A stretch of 64,000 bases of DNA from Acidobacteriota bacterium. GTDB lineage: Bacteria > Acidobacteriota > Terriglobia > Terriglobales > Acidobacteriaceae. Where the stretch lies: contig JAJZVX010000006.1 in assembly GCA_021846985.1 (NCBI GenBank), positions 62,001 to 126,000 on the forward strand. Direction: 5' to 3'. The position numbers were made by a program, and so were the translations under genes. Under the pieces are notes generated by a model, which was given only the letters and a program-made list of their open reading frames with translations, was not told the DNA's origin and did no database searches. This document shows positions 38,995 to 46,520 of the stretch, piece by piece (the stretch's first letter is position 1; every line of letters starts with the position of its first letter).

Positions 38995-40329
38995 CTATTC
39001 CGTCTCGTTCGGGATCACCAGCACCACTTCCACCGCAGCCAGCGCCCCGTTCTGCATTGCCGGCCGGAACCTCCATTGCGCCAACGACTGCAACACCAGC
39101 GTCGCCTGCGGCGTCTGCGGCGGATACACCAGGCTCAGCCGCTCGAACCGCCCCTGGCGATTCACGATGCCGTGCAACACCATCGCATCCGCGTCCAGCA
39201 GCGCAGGAATCAGGTGCGGCCGCACCACATCGTAGGGCCACGGCGCATCGAGAGCCGCCGCGCCGCCTGTCGCACGGGCGTCCGCTTCCGGCAGAGAGTA
39301 CTGAAGAATCCAGTTCCGCGTCTGCCCCACCCGCAAATACACCGTATAGGCCATGCGCCCGCCCCATATCCGCAGCAGTTCTGGATACTCATCCTCCAGC
39401 GACGAGCCCACCACCACCACGCCAAACCGCCCGTCCTTGGGAAACGTCAGGTGATCCGTCTCGGCCGCGCCCAGCGCGCCGCTTTGCCGCGCAGCGCCCG
39501 CGGCGCCTGAGCCCTTCGACTTGGCCGCCGTGGCCGCTTTACCGCTCGATCCATCCTGCTCCGGTCCTCCATCGATTCCAGAATTGCTCTCCACCAGCCC
39601 CTGAGCTCTGGTTTTCTCGATCAGGTCCGGCCGCGTCTGGTTGGCCGGCGGCAGCGTTGCCGTGCCTTTCTTCATGCGCACGTCCGAAAGCGAAAGCGCG
39701 GCGGCCGGCGTCGGCTCTTTCGTCGACTCCGACGGCATGGACGGCGCCATTTGCAACAGTTCCTGCCCTTCCACCTTCACCGGCGTGGTGGTTCCCGGCA
39801 ACAGCGCATGGAACGGCACTTGCGCATCTGTCGCCGTCAAGCCCACATCACTCAACGTCAGCTCTTCGTTGGGTTCCACCAGGCTCGGCCGCGCCTTAGC
39901 GGCTGATGGCGGCTGCGGCCGCGGCAGCACAATCTCTTTCACCAGCTTCTTTTTCGGCGTCCAGACGGCCACCGCCGGAACCGGGATCTTCTCCTTGAGC
40001 TTCAGATTCGGCGGCAGATCCGGTTGCACCAGCGTTTGAAGAGCCGCTTCAAATTGCGGCAACTCCCAAGGCTCCGTCCCTCCCGCTGGCTGGCTCTTCA
40101 CATCCGCACCGTCACCCGCCTGCGCTTTGCCGATTTTGGGCGTGCGCGCCGCCACTGGCTCCCGCAGACGCAACTCCACCTGCCGGACGGCATAGCGATC
40201 ATTCAACCATGGATCGCGAACCAGCGGCGCATGCGTCAGCGTATACACCGCCACAACCGCCACCAGGCCGTGCACCACCATCGACAGCGCATAGGGCGCC
40301 GCGCCCGCGCCTTCTTCCGGCCGGTCCAC
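38995..40329 (-). CDS. TonB-like energy transducer embedded in the Tad locus
   Basis: A 444-residue protein with one N-terminal membrane helix (ALSMVVHGLVAVVAVYTL), a long proline- and alanine-rich periplasmic span, and a C-terminal TonB-type domain (VLHGIVNRQGRFERLSLVYPPQTPQATLVLQSLAQWRFRPAMQNG...VEVVLVIP). The YPP-W-F/RP pattern is that of TonB_C domains. It is antiparallel to the flanking pilus genes. The start is odd: no ATG precedes the helix in this frame, and the frame has to begin at GTG 40327-40329 or earlier at a rare codon. A second frame supplies an ATG at 40378 (MDEVWTYENF) that would join this frame after a one-base deletion, so a frameshift near 40345 is possible. Confidence 0.75.
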   Translation of the reverse strand: MDRPEEGAGAAPYALSMVVHGLVAVVAVYTLTHAPLVRDPWLNDRYAVRQVELRLREPVAARTPKIGKAQAGDGADVKSQPAGGTEPWELPQFEAALQTLVQPDLPPNLKLKEKIPVPAVAVWTPKKKLVKEIVLPRPQPPSAAKARPSLVEPNEELTLSDVGLTATDAQVPFHALLPGTTTPVKVEGQELLQMAPSMPSESTKEPTPAAALSLSDVRMKKGTATLPPANQTRPDLIEKTRAQGLVESNSGIDGGPEQDGSSGKAATAAKSKGSGAAGAARQSGALGAAETDHLTFPKDGRFGVVVVGSSLEDEYPELLRIWGGRMAYTVYLRVGQTRNWILQYSLPEADARATGGAAALDAPWPYDVVRPHLIPALLDADAMVLHGIVNRQGRFERLSLVYPPQTPQATLVLQSLAQWRFRPAMQNGALAAVEVVLVIPNETE

Positions 40330-40600
40330 GAACAGCGATTGCAGGGAGGAAGTTTTCGTACGTCCAAACCTCGTCCATCAGATGCGCATCCGCGAGAATG
40401 CCTTGCTCCCGGTCCCTTGCCTCAGGAGACACTCCTCTCTTCGTTGCACTGCGATTGCCACTTCCACGCGCGGCGGCCATCAGCCCGCCCAGTCCGCGCC
40501 ATTTTTCTGCAAACTCCCGGGAAGCGCGGTAAAACGGCCTCTGCTGCCGCTGGCCGCATGCCGCCGTCGCGTCTGGTTGGCGACACAGGAGCCGCCCATG

Positions 40601-40616
40601 GTAAACATCCGTTCAC
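40601..40616 (+). promoter_or_regulatory. Candidate activator-binding dyad (cpaB promoter)
   Basis: GTAAAC-ATCC-GTTCAC, matching GTNNAC-N4-GTNNAC, 80 bp upstream of the -24 GG at 40681. Over 18 bases it differs from the flp copy at only three positions. Confidence 0.65.
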
Positions 40617-40679
40617 ACTCGTTCCGGCTTCTGCCTGCCTAATCTCCTTATTCCGCGCATGATTACCGCCTTTTGCCTG

Positions 40680-40695
40680 TGGCACGGCAATTGCA
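40680..40695 (+). promoter_or_regulatory. Perfect sigma-54 (-24/-12) promoter for cpaB
   Basis: TGGCACGGCAATTGCA is identical to the sigma-54 consensus TGGCACG-N4-TTGCW. GG at 40681-40682 and GC at 40693-40694. The start site would be near 40706, about 43 bases before the cpaB ATG. Confidence 0.85.
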
Positions 40696-40748
40696 ATCAC
40701 CACTCCGGCATCTCCGGGCCAGGGCCGCATCGCCCACAAGGAAACCGC

Positions 40749-41600
40749 ATGAATCGACGACTGTTTACCATTCTCGCCATCTCGTTCCTCGTGGCCTGCG
40801 TCAGCTCACTTCTGGTCTACCGCATGGTCGGCAATCGCGTGAGTTCCGTCCGCAAACAGGCCACCACGCGTGTGGTAGCGGCCGCCACTGACATCAAGAT
40901 CGGCACGGTGCTCAGTGCTGCTAATCTCACCACCGTAGACATCGCCAGTACGCTGCCTGAAGGAGCCATCCTGAAGCCCGCCGACGCTATCGGCCGCGGT
41001 GTCGTAACCGACCTCTACCGCGGCGAGCCGATTCTCAACAATCGCCTTGCTCCGCTCGGTTCCGGCGGAGGCTTGGCCGCCACCATCCGCAAGGGTATGC
41101 GCGCACTTGCCGTCAAGGTCGATGAGGTCGTGGGCGTCGCCGGCTTTGTCACACCCGGCATGCGCGTCGATGTTCTTGTCTCCGGCGATCCCCCGGGCGC
41201 CTTTAACCCCACTTCCGGCGCCGAGGTCCGCACCCTCCTCCAAAACATCGAGGTGCTCTCCGCCGGAACCGACATCCAAAAGGACACCGACGGCAAGCCT
41301 CAGCAGGTGCACGTAGTCAACCTTCTGGTGACGCCGGAGCAGGCCGAGGTTCTTTCTCTCGCCAGCAATCACACCCACTATCAGATCCAGCTTGTCCTCA
41401 GAAACCCTCTCGACACGCAGGTCGCCAAGGTGCAGGGTCTTTCGATGTCCACTCTCTTCGGCGGCGCGCCGACCGCGCCTGCCCACAAAACCGGACTCGC
41501 CCATCCGCGCCGCCAGTCCACACCGGTCTACTCCGTCGTTGTCTTCAACGGAGCGCAGCGCAGTGTGCAGAACTTTGAATTGCACGAGGAAAAGCAGTGA
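40749..41600 (+). CDS. cpaB: Pilus assembly protein CpaB/RcpC
   Basis: A 283-residue periplasmic protein anchored by one N-terminal helix (FTILAISFLVACVSSLLVYRMV). It has an SAF domain (VVAAATDIKIGTVLSAANLTTVDIASTLPEGAI...RGEPILNNRL) and the RcpC/CpaB domain (AVKVDEVVGVAGFVTPGMRVDVLVSGD; LLQNIEVLSAG; VNLLVTPEQAEVLSLAS). In other Tad systems it supports the secretin pore. AAGGA precedes the ATG at 40749; the track start at 40659 lies upstream of the predicted transcription start and is rejected. It is the first gene after a perfect sigma-54 promoter, followed by the secretin with an overlapping start. Confidence 0.92.
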   Translation: MNRRLFTILAISFLVACVSSLLVYRMVGNRVSSVRKQATTRVVAAATDIKIGTVLSAANLTTVDIASTLPEGAILKPADAIGRGVVTDLYRGEPILNNRLAPLGSGGGLAATIRKGMRALAVKVDEVVGVAGFVTPGMRVDVLVSGDPPGAFNPTSGAEVRTLLQNIEVLSAGTDIQKDTDGKPQQVHVVNLLVTPEQAEVLSLASNHTHYQIQLVLRNPLDTQVAKVQGLSMSTLFGGAPTAPAHKTGLAHPRRQSTPVYSVVVFNGAQRSVQNFELHEEKQ

Positions 41601-43156
41601 GAGCCCGCTTCCATCTTCGATTGCCCATTCTCGGCGCCTCCTTCTGCTGCATGGGCATGTGCCCGGCGCTTCAGGCGCAGGCTCTGACCATGCCGCTGCA
41701 TTCCTATGCGGCTCCCGTCGCCGACCGCGCCGACGACCTTGTTGTCGCTGCCGGCAAATCCGTGATTATTGATTGCGCACACCCCATCGAGCGCGTCGCG
41801 GTTGGTCTGGGCGATTACGCCGAGGCGATTGCCGTTACCCGCAATGAGATCCTGGTGAACGGCAAGACTCCCGGCGTGACCAGCCTCATCGTATGGGAGC
41901 AGGGAGGTCTCCGCCAGTTCTTCAATGTCAAGATCCTGGTGGGCGCGGATCAGACAGAAGACCATCTCGCGGGCATCCGCCGCGAGCTTGCCAGACAGCT
42001 TCCCGGACAACCCATCCGCGTCAGTTTTGAAAACAACACTCTCTTTCTCTCCGGCACGGCTGACGATCTCAACAGCTCTGACCGCGCCCTCCAGATTGCC
42101 TCCACCTCCGGCAAGGTCGTCAACCTGCTCAATGTAAAGGTACCGCCCGCCGAGCCGCAGATTCTTCTCAAGGTGATTTTCGCCAGCGTTGACCGCATCC
42201 GCAGCAACCAACTCGGCATGAACCTGTTCTCTACCGGGCTGGGCAACACCATAGGCGGCACTACGACCGGCCAGTTCTCTCCGCCCACGGTTGCGCTGCC
42301 CAGCGCCACCAGCGGCGCCACCGCCACGCTTTCCAACGAGCTCAACCTCTTCGCTTTCTTCCCCGGCCTTAATCTGGGAGCCACCATTCAAGCCCTTGAA
42401 ACCGAGGGCCTGGTCCAGGTGCTGGCCGAGCCCAACGTCCTGGCGCAAAACGGCAAACAAGCCAGCTTCCTGGCCGGGGGCGAGTATCCCTATCCCGTCG
42501 TGCAGGGCAACACAGGCGTTGTGAGCGGCTCCTCCGTGACCATTGAATTCAAGGAGTACGGCGTGCGCCTCAACTTCATCCCCACCATCACGCCGCGCGG
42601 CACCATCCGTCTGCAAGTTGCTCCCGAGGTCAGCTCGCTTGACTTCACCAACGCCATCACCATCTCCGGTTTCCAGGTTCCCGCCATCGACGTGCGCAAC
42701 GTCAACACGGAAGTGGAACTGGCGCAGGGGCAGAGCTTCGCCATTGGCGGTCTGCTCGACAACCGCGAAACCGAAACCTTTGAGAAGATTCCTTTCCTCG
42801 GCGACATCCCCATCCTCGGCAAGTTCTTCCAGTCCATCAACAAGACCAAGTCCAACACCGAACTTATCGTCATCGTTACCCCAGAGATCGTCGAACCGAT
42901 CAAACGGGGCGGGCCTTTGCCGCAGTTGAAATTCCCCGCCACCTTTTTACCGCCGAACTCCGGCATTCCCATGCACACTCCTGATGCCCTGCCAGCCGGC
43001 GTGCCGCCGCCACCGCCCAGCACCATGCCAGTGGAAAAGCTCATTGAAAGCATGAAACCGGAGAAACCGCTCAGCATCGACAACACTTCAAACGGCCCTG
43101 CCGGCTCAATGGGATCCGGATCGTCCATCGGTTCCTCTCCGGGCTCTTCGCAATGA
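41597..43156 (+). CDS. cpaC: Tad secretin CpaC/RcpA
   Basis: Outer-membrane secretin of 519 residues that forms the pilus exit channel. A signal peptide (about 1-28) precedes a pilus-assembly N-domain (SVIIDCAHPIERVAVGLGDYAEAIAVTRNEILVNGKTPGVTSLIVWE), a BON-like domain (IRVSFENNTLFLSGTADDLNSSDRA) and the secretin core (VLAEPNVLAQNGKQASFLAGGEYPYPV...VNTEVELAQGQSFAIGGLLDN...IPILGKFF). The last 90 residues are a proline- and serine-rich low-complexity tail. The GTG start overlaps the cpaB stop (GTGA). The VLAEPNVLAQNG and ELIVIVTPEIV motifs are classic for the family. Confidence 0.95.
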   Translation: MRARFHLRLPILGASFCCMGMCPALQAQALTMPLHSYAAPVADRADDLVVAAGKSVIIDCAHPIERVAVGLGDYAEAIAVTRNEILVNGKTPGVTSLIVWEQGGLRQFFNVKILVGADQTEDHLAGIRRELARQLPGQPIRVSFENNTLFLSGTADDLNSSDRALQIASTSGKVVNLLNVKVPPAEPQILLKVIFASVDRIRSNQLGMNLFSTGLGNTIGGTTTGQFSPPTVALPSATSGATATLSNELNLFAFFPGLNLGATIQALETEGLVQVLAEPNVLAQNGKQASFLAGGEYPYPVVQGNTGVVSGSSVTIEFKEYGVRLNFIPTITPRGTIRLQVAPEVSSLDFTNAITISGFQVPAIDVRNVNTEVELAQGQSFAIGGLLDNRETETFEKIPFLGDIPILGKFFQSINKTKSNTELIVIVTPEIVEPIKRGGPLPQLKFPATFLPPNSGIPMHTPDALPAGVPPPPPSTMPVEKLIESMKPEKPLSIDNTSNGPAGSMGSGSSIGSSPGSSQ

Positions 43157-43278
43157 GTCCGCGCACGGAGCGAGCGGGCTCACGACGTCCGCCGTACCGT
43201 ACCACCGCGCCCCGCGATCGTTGCCCAACTGCCCCTGACAAGGCAAACTTCCCCGCAACCATAATGGAGGACAACCCA

Positions 43279-43755
43279 ATGAAACGCTCCAGATCGATGC
43301 TGTCACACATCATCACCTGGCTGATTCACCAGAAACAAAGACCCGACATCCGCCTGCGCATCTCCAACCTTACTCGCCGGACCATCCTCGCCAGTTCCGC
43401 CGAGCTGGCCGACAGCGGCCAAAAACGCAGAAAAGGCCTCCTGGGCCGCAACACGCTCGCACCCGGCGAAGGTCTCTGGATCCTTCCCTGCGAGGCCGTT
43501 CACACCTTCGGCATGCGCTTTCCCATCGACCTCATCTACCTGGACCGCAATCACCACATCAAGAAGGTCCGCAGCAACGTTCGCCCGTGGCGCCTGTCGG
43601 CCTGCTTCACGGCCCACTCCGTGATCGAGCTCGCCAGCGGCACCATTCGCCAAACGCAAACGCAGCCCGGCGACAGGATCGAGTTTGCCTCCACGCCTTT
43701 TGCCGAGGAAGCTTCCTCCGCTTTTTCCGCCCATGCCCTGGGCGTCGCAGATTAA
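43279..43755 (+). CDS. DUF192 domain protein
   Basis: A 158-residue protein that matches the DUF192 pattern: RRKGLLGRNTLAPGEGLWILPCEAVHTFGMRFPIDLIYLDRNHHIKKVRSNVRPWRLS, with the GLWI-HTFGM and PIDLIYLD signatures. Unlike many DUF192 proteins it has no clear signal peptide. GGAGG before the ATG at 43279 decides the start; an earlier ATG at 43264 and the track start at 43153 are less likely. It is in the same direction as cpaC, 122 bases downstream, and resembles the N-terminal half of the DUF192-PilZ protein in this locus. The function of DUF192 is not established. Confidence 0.85.
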   Translation: MKRSRSMLSHIITWLIHQKQRPDIRLRISNLTRRTILASSAELADSGQKRRKGLLGRNTLAPGEGLWILPCEAVHTFGMRFPIDLIYLDRNHHIKKVRSNVRPWRLSACFTAHSVIELASGTIRQTQTQPGDRIEFASTPFAEEASSAFSAHALGVAD

Positions 43756-43817
43756 CCCGGCTGCCGCTCAAACACGCGCCGCCACCTGTAAACCCGGCGA
43801 ACCTGCCCGAACGCTTT

Positions 43818-43833
43818 GTATACGGCCGTTCAC
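43818..43833 (+). promoter_or_regulatory. Candidate activator-binding dyad (flp promoter)
   Basis: GTATAC-GGCC-GTTCAC, matching GTNNAC-N4-GTNNAC, 81 bp upstream of the -24 GG at 43899. A half-site GTAAAC lies 30 bp further upstream (43788-43793), three helical turns away. Confidence 0.6.
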
Positions 43834-43897
43834 ACACCGCATCCCGCGTACCGCCTCTAAGTTGTTGATTTAGCGCAGAACCCGGCAGCACGCAGAA

Positions 43898-43913
43898 TGG
43901 TCATCCACTTGCT
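43898..43913 (+). promoter_or_regulatory. Sigma-54 (-24/-12) promoter candidate, flp pilin
   Basis: TGG-N9-TTGCT with GG at 43899-43900 and GC at 43911-43912. The start site would be near 43923, about 53 bases before the pilin ATG. The middle part diverges from the consensus CACG. Confidence 0.55.
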
Positions 43914-43928
43914 TCATCCATCGCATCA

Positions 43929-43945
43929 CCCAGAAACCTTCTGGG
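43929..43945 (+). promoter_or_regulatory. Stem-loop in the pilin mRNA leader
   Basis: Perfect 7-bp stem CCCAGAA / TTCTGGG with a three-base loop. It would lie about six bases from the predicted 5' end of the flp transcript, a position where stem-loops protect abundant mRNAs from degradation. The role is inferred. Confidence 0.45.
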
Positions 43946-43975
43946 AAAACAAAATTCGTACTCGGGGGAATTACC

Positions 43976-44179
43976 ATGCAGGATATGCTGTTGAAGTTCT
44001 ACATCAAGGCGCAGAACCTGATGACGGACGAAGACGGTCAGGATCTGGTCGAGTATGCCCTGGTCGTCTCGCTGCTCTCTCTGGCCGCCACTACCGCCAT
44101 GGGCTCGCTGGCCACTGCCATTAACAGCGCCTTCACCGCCATCGGCGACAAGCTGACCGCAGCTCTGCCCTCCAGCTAA
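43976..44179 (+). CDS. flp: Flp-type (type IVb) major pilin
   Basis: A 67-residue prepilin and probable major subunit of the Tad pilus. A hydrophilic leader of 21 residues ends in DEDG; TadV should cut before QDLVEYALVVSLLSLAATTAMG, giving a mature pilin of 46 residues with the invariant Glu at +5 and the adjacent Tyr at +6 (Flp motif). The remaining sequence is short and lacks cysteines. GGGGGAA precedes the ATG. It is at the end of the locus, unlike the first position common in other bacteria, and is set off by its own candidate sigma-54 promoter and leader stem-loop, consistent with high expression. Confidence 0.93.
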   Translation: MQDMLLKFYIKAQNLMTDEDGQDLVEYALVVSLLSLAATTAMGSLATAINSAFTAIGDKLTAALPSS

Positions 44180-44388
44180 ACCGAACAGGCCCAACCAAGC
44201 CGGAGCAGGCAAGGCAACGCTTGTTCCTCCCGGGGAGACGCACGCAGAGCAGGGATACCCCGTTGAAGCGTGCTCTCCCCACTCATCGTTTCCGCGTCCC
44301 GTCCATTGCTCCCGCCTATTTGCATTCGTGCTCTCCGCCATGGATACTGAGTGCGCGCCCATCGCCGGCGCAAAGGAGAGAGCCGAGC

Positions 44389-45426
44389 ATGAAAGCCGCA
44401 GTACTCCATGGCGCAAACGACATCCGCATCCAGGACTATCGCCAGCCCGAGCTTGCGCCAGGTATGGTTTTGGTCCGCAATCGCAACGTCGGCATCTGCG
44501 GCTCTGACCTGCACTATTACCACGAAGGCTGCTGCGGCGCGTTTGTACCCGATCGCCCTTTTGTTCTCGGCCATGAACTCTCGGGCGAGGTGGCGGCCGT
44601 CGGCGACGGCGTTGACGCTCTTCGCCCCGGCCAGCGCGTGACTGTGAATCCGGCGCGTAATTGCGGCTTCTGCGACTACTGCAAATCCGGCCGCGTCAAC
44701 CTTTGCCGCAAGACCATCATGCTGGGCAGCGCCAGCACCACTCCGCCCACCGACGGCGCCTTCGCCGAGTTCGTCGTCGTCCGCGCCGATCAGTGCCATC
44801 CCCTGCCCAACTCCATCGACGATGCGCTCGGCGCCATGATAGAGCCCTTCGCCGTGGCGCTCCACGCCGTCAAGCGCGCCGGCGTGGTCTCCGGCAAGCG
44901 CGTGCTGGTTGCCGGAGGAGGCGCCATCGGCCTGCTTGTCGCCATGACTGCCCGCGCCTTCGGCGCCACGCCAATTGCCGTCAGCGACCCGGTTGCCGCC
45001 CGCCGTGCAAAGTCTCTCACCCTTGCCGCTGACGCTGCCCTCGATCCCGCCGGCAAGGATCTCCCGCGTCAGGTTCGCGCCCTCACCGGCGACGGCTTCG
45101 ATCTTGTCTTCGAGGCCTCCGGCGCGCCGCCCGCGCTCCGCGCCGCCTTCGATTTCGTGCGCCCCGGAGGCGCCATGGTACAAATCGGCACCCTGGGCAC
45201 CGCCGACATTCCTCTTCCCGCCAATCTGCTCATGGTTCGAGAGATCGCGTACCTTGGCTCCATGCGTTACGCCGATGTGTTTGGCGAAGCCATTCGTCTC
45301 GTCGCCTCAGGCCGCGTGAACCTTCAGCCCCTGCTCACCACCGTGTTTCCCATCAATCAGTGCGCGCAGGCCCTGCGCCTCGCCGCCGACAAATCCCAGG
45401 CCCTCAAGGTTCAAATTCAGCTTTAG
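44389..45426 (+). CDS. Zinc-dependent dehydrogenase, L-idonate 5-dehydrogenase-like
   Basis: Medium-chain zinc dehydrogenase of 345 residues. The catalytic zinc ligands (ICGSDLHYYHEG, LGHELSG) and the structural four-cysteine lobe (CGFCDYCKSGRVNLC) are present, followed by the Rossmann motif VLVAGGGAIGLLVA. The HYYHEG segment, GSASTTPPTDGAFAEF and the C-terminal AADKSQALKVQIQL end align by eye with E. coli L-idonate 5-dehydrogenase, which interconverts L-idonate and 5-ketogluconate. A related polyol or aldonate substrate is possible. The ATG at 44389 has CAAAGGAG upstream; the track start adds 56 implausible residues. It opens a four-gene sugar cassette. Confidence 0.85.
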   Translation: MKAAVLHGANDIRIQDYRQPELAPGMVLVRNRNVGICGSDLHYYHEGCCGAFVPDRPFVLGHELSGEVAAVGDGVDALRPGQRVTVNPARNCGFCDYCKSGRVNLCRKTIMLGSASTTPPTDGAFAEFVVVRADQCHPLPNSIDDALGAMIEPFAVALHAVKRAGVVSGKRVLVAGGGAIGLLVAMTARAFGATPIAVSDPVAARRAKSLTLAADAALDPAGKDLPRQVRALTGDGFDLVFEASGAPPALRAAFDFVRPGGAMVQIGTLGTADIPLPANLLMVREIAYLGSMRYADVFGEAIRLVASGRVNLQPLLTTVFPINQCAQALRLAADKSQALKVQIQL

Positions 45427-45458
45427 CCCCGCGATTTCGATTTTCACCCCGAGGCCGC

Positions 45459-46478
45459 ATGAACAGACAGGTCTTAGGATTCATCCTGGTCTTTGTTGCC
45501 GCCATCGCCGGCGGCGCGTTGGCCGTCCCCCTCAAAAAACGCCGCCGCTTCGAGCTTGAAAATATCTATATCCCCTCCACGCTGATGATGATGCTCATCC
45601 TTCCCACCCTCATGGCGGCGCTCGTTGTTCCCGGCTGGCTGCAGGCCATTCATAATGCCGGCACGCCCACGATTCTTGCCGGCATGGCTTATGGATGCGG
45701 TTGGGGCATTGGCGCCATCCTCTTTGGCTACGGCGTCACCATGGCCGGCATGTCGGTCGGTTTCGCCACCATCATGGGCATCAACACCGCCGTAGGCTCG
45801 CTGCTTCCCTTCCTGGTCAAGTCCCCCGCCGACCTGCTCACCCCTGGAGGACTCGTCATCCTGGCCGGCATTGCCGGCTGCGTTGCCGGAGTTGCCATCT
45901 GCGGCCGCGCCGGGCTGCTGCGCGAGCGCACCGCGGCCAGGGGCCCCGCACCCCACGCCTTCGGCCGGGCGCTCCTGGTCTGCGCACTCTCCGGCGTGCT
46001 CAGCGCCTGCGCCAATCTCGGCTTTGCCTTCACCAGCCGCGCCGGCCAGGAGGCTCAGCGCCTGGGCGCCAATCCCGTCTTCGCCACCCTGGCCAGTTGG
46101 ATCCCCGTCTTCTGGGGCGCAGCGCTATCGCTTCTGCTCTGGTTTGGCGGCCTTCAGATCAAGCGCGGAACCTGGCGCAACAACACAGGCCCCCACGCCT
46201 CTTACGACTGGACCATGGGCATCGTCATGGGCGTCATCTGGTTCCTCGCCACCATTCCCTACGGCATGGGCGCTTACTACCTCGGCCGCCTCGGCACCTC
46301 CGTGGGCTGGGCCGTCAACATTGCTTCCTCGCTTCTCGTCGCCAATCTCTTCGGCTTCCTCACCCGCGAGTGGACCGCCTCCTCGGCTTCCACACGCCGT
46401 ACACTCTACTCCGGCCTCGCTATTCTCATTGTCGCTATCGTGCTCCTGGCCATAGGCAGCTCCCTGATCGGCGCATAA
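45459..46478 (+). CDS. RhaT-like sugar-proton symporter
   Basis: Polytopic inner-membrane protein of 339 residues with about ten hydrophobic segments. The motif order (GGALAVPLKKRRRFELENIYIPSTLMMMLILPTLMA; YGCGWGIGAILFGYGVTMAGMSVGFATIMGINTAVGSLLPFL; LSACANLGFAF; WAVNIASSLLVANLFGFLTREW) is that of the L-rhamnose-proton symporter RhaT family, which belongs to the drug/metabolite transporter superfamily. The substrate cannot be read from the sequence; in this cassette an L-sugar such as L-fucose or L-rhamnose, or a sugar acid, is likely. The ATG at 45459 was preferred over the track start because the helix bundle begins right after it. Confidence 0.85.
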   Translation: MNRQVLGFILVFVAAIAGGALAVPLKKRRRFELENIYIPSTLMMMLILPTLMAALVVPGWLQAIHNAGTPTILAGMAYGCGWGIGAILFGYGVTMAGMSVGFATIMGINTAVGSLLPFLVKSPADLLTPGGLVILAGIAGCVAGVAICGRAGLLRERTAARGPAPHAFGRALLVCALSGVLSACANLGFAFTSRAGQEAQRLGANPVFATLASWIPVFWGAALSLLLWFGGLQIKRGTWRNNTGPHASYDWTMGIVMGVIWFLATIPYGMGAYYLGRLGTSVGWAVNIASSLLVANLFGFLTREWTASSASTRRTLYSGLAILIVAIVLLAIGSSLIGA

Positions 46479-46520
46479 TCCGGCCGACGCGTCCTTCTTC
46501 TTCGAAAGGCGGACTTGACC

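Larger units (their letters stand above)
40330..40748. other. Control region between the TonB-like gene and cpaB
   Basis: About 420 bases. It contains the dyad at 40601-40616 and the perfect sigma-54 promoter at 40680-40695 (listed separately) that serve cpaB. Part of the left end may encode the true N-terminus of the TonB-like protein if a frameshift is present. On the opposite strand the -12 TTGC of the cpaB promoter also falls in a GG-N10-GC arrangement (40693-40706), but without an upstream dyad. Confidence 0.6.

Noticed and set aside
38604-39899. 431-aa plus-strand ORF spanning the TadE-like gene end and the TonB-like gene
   Set aside because: Low-complexity Pro/Ser/Arg composition and it overlaps two supported genes in other frames.
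40693-40706. GG-N10-GC arrangement on the minus strand at the cpaB promoter, possibly serving the TonB-like gene
   Set aside because: It arises from the palindromic TTGCAA of the plus-strand promoter, lacks the upstream dyad, and is more than 350 bp from the TonB-like start.
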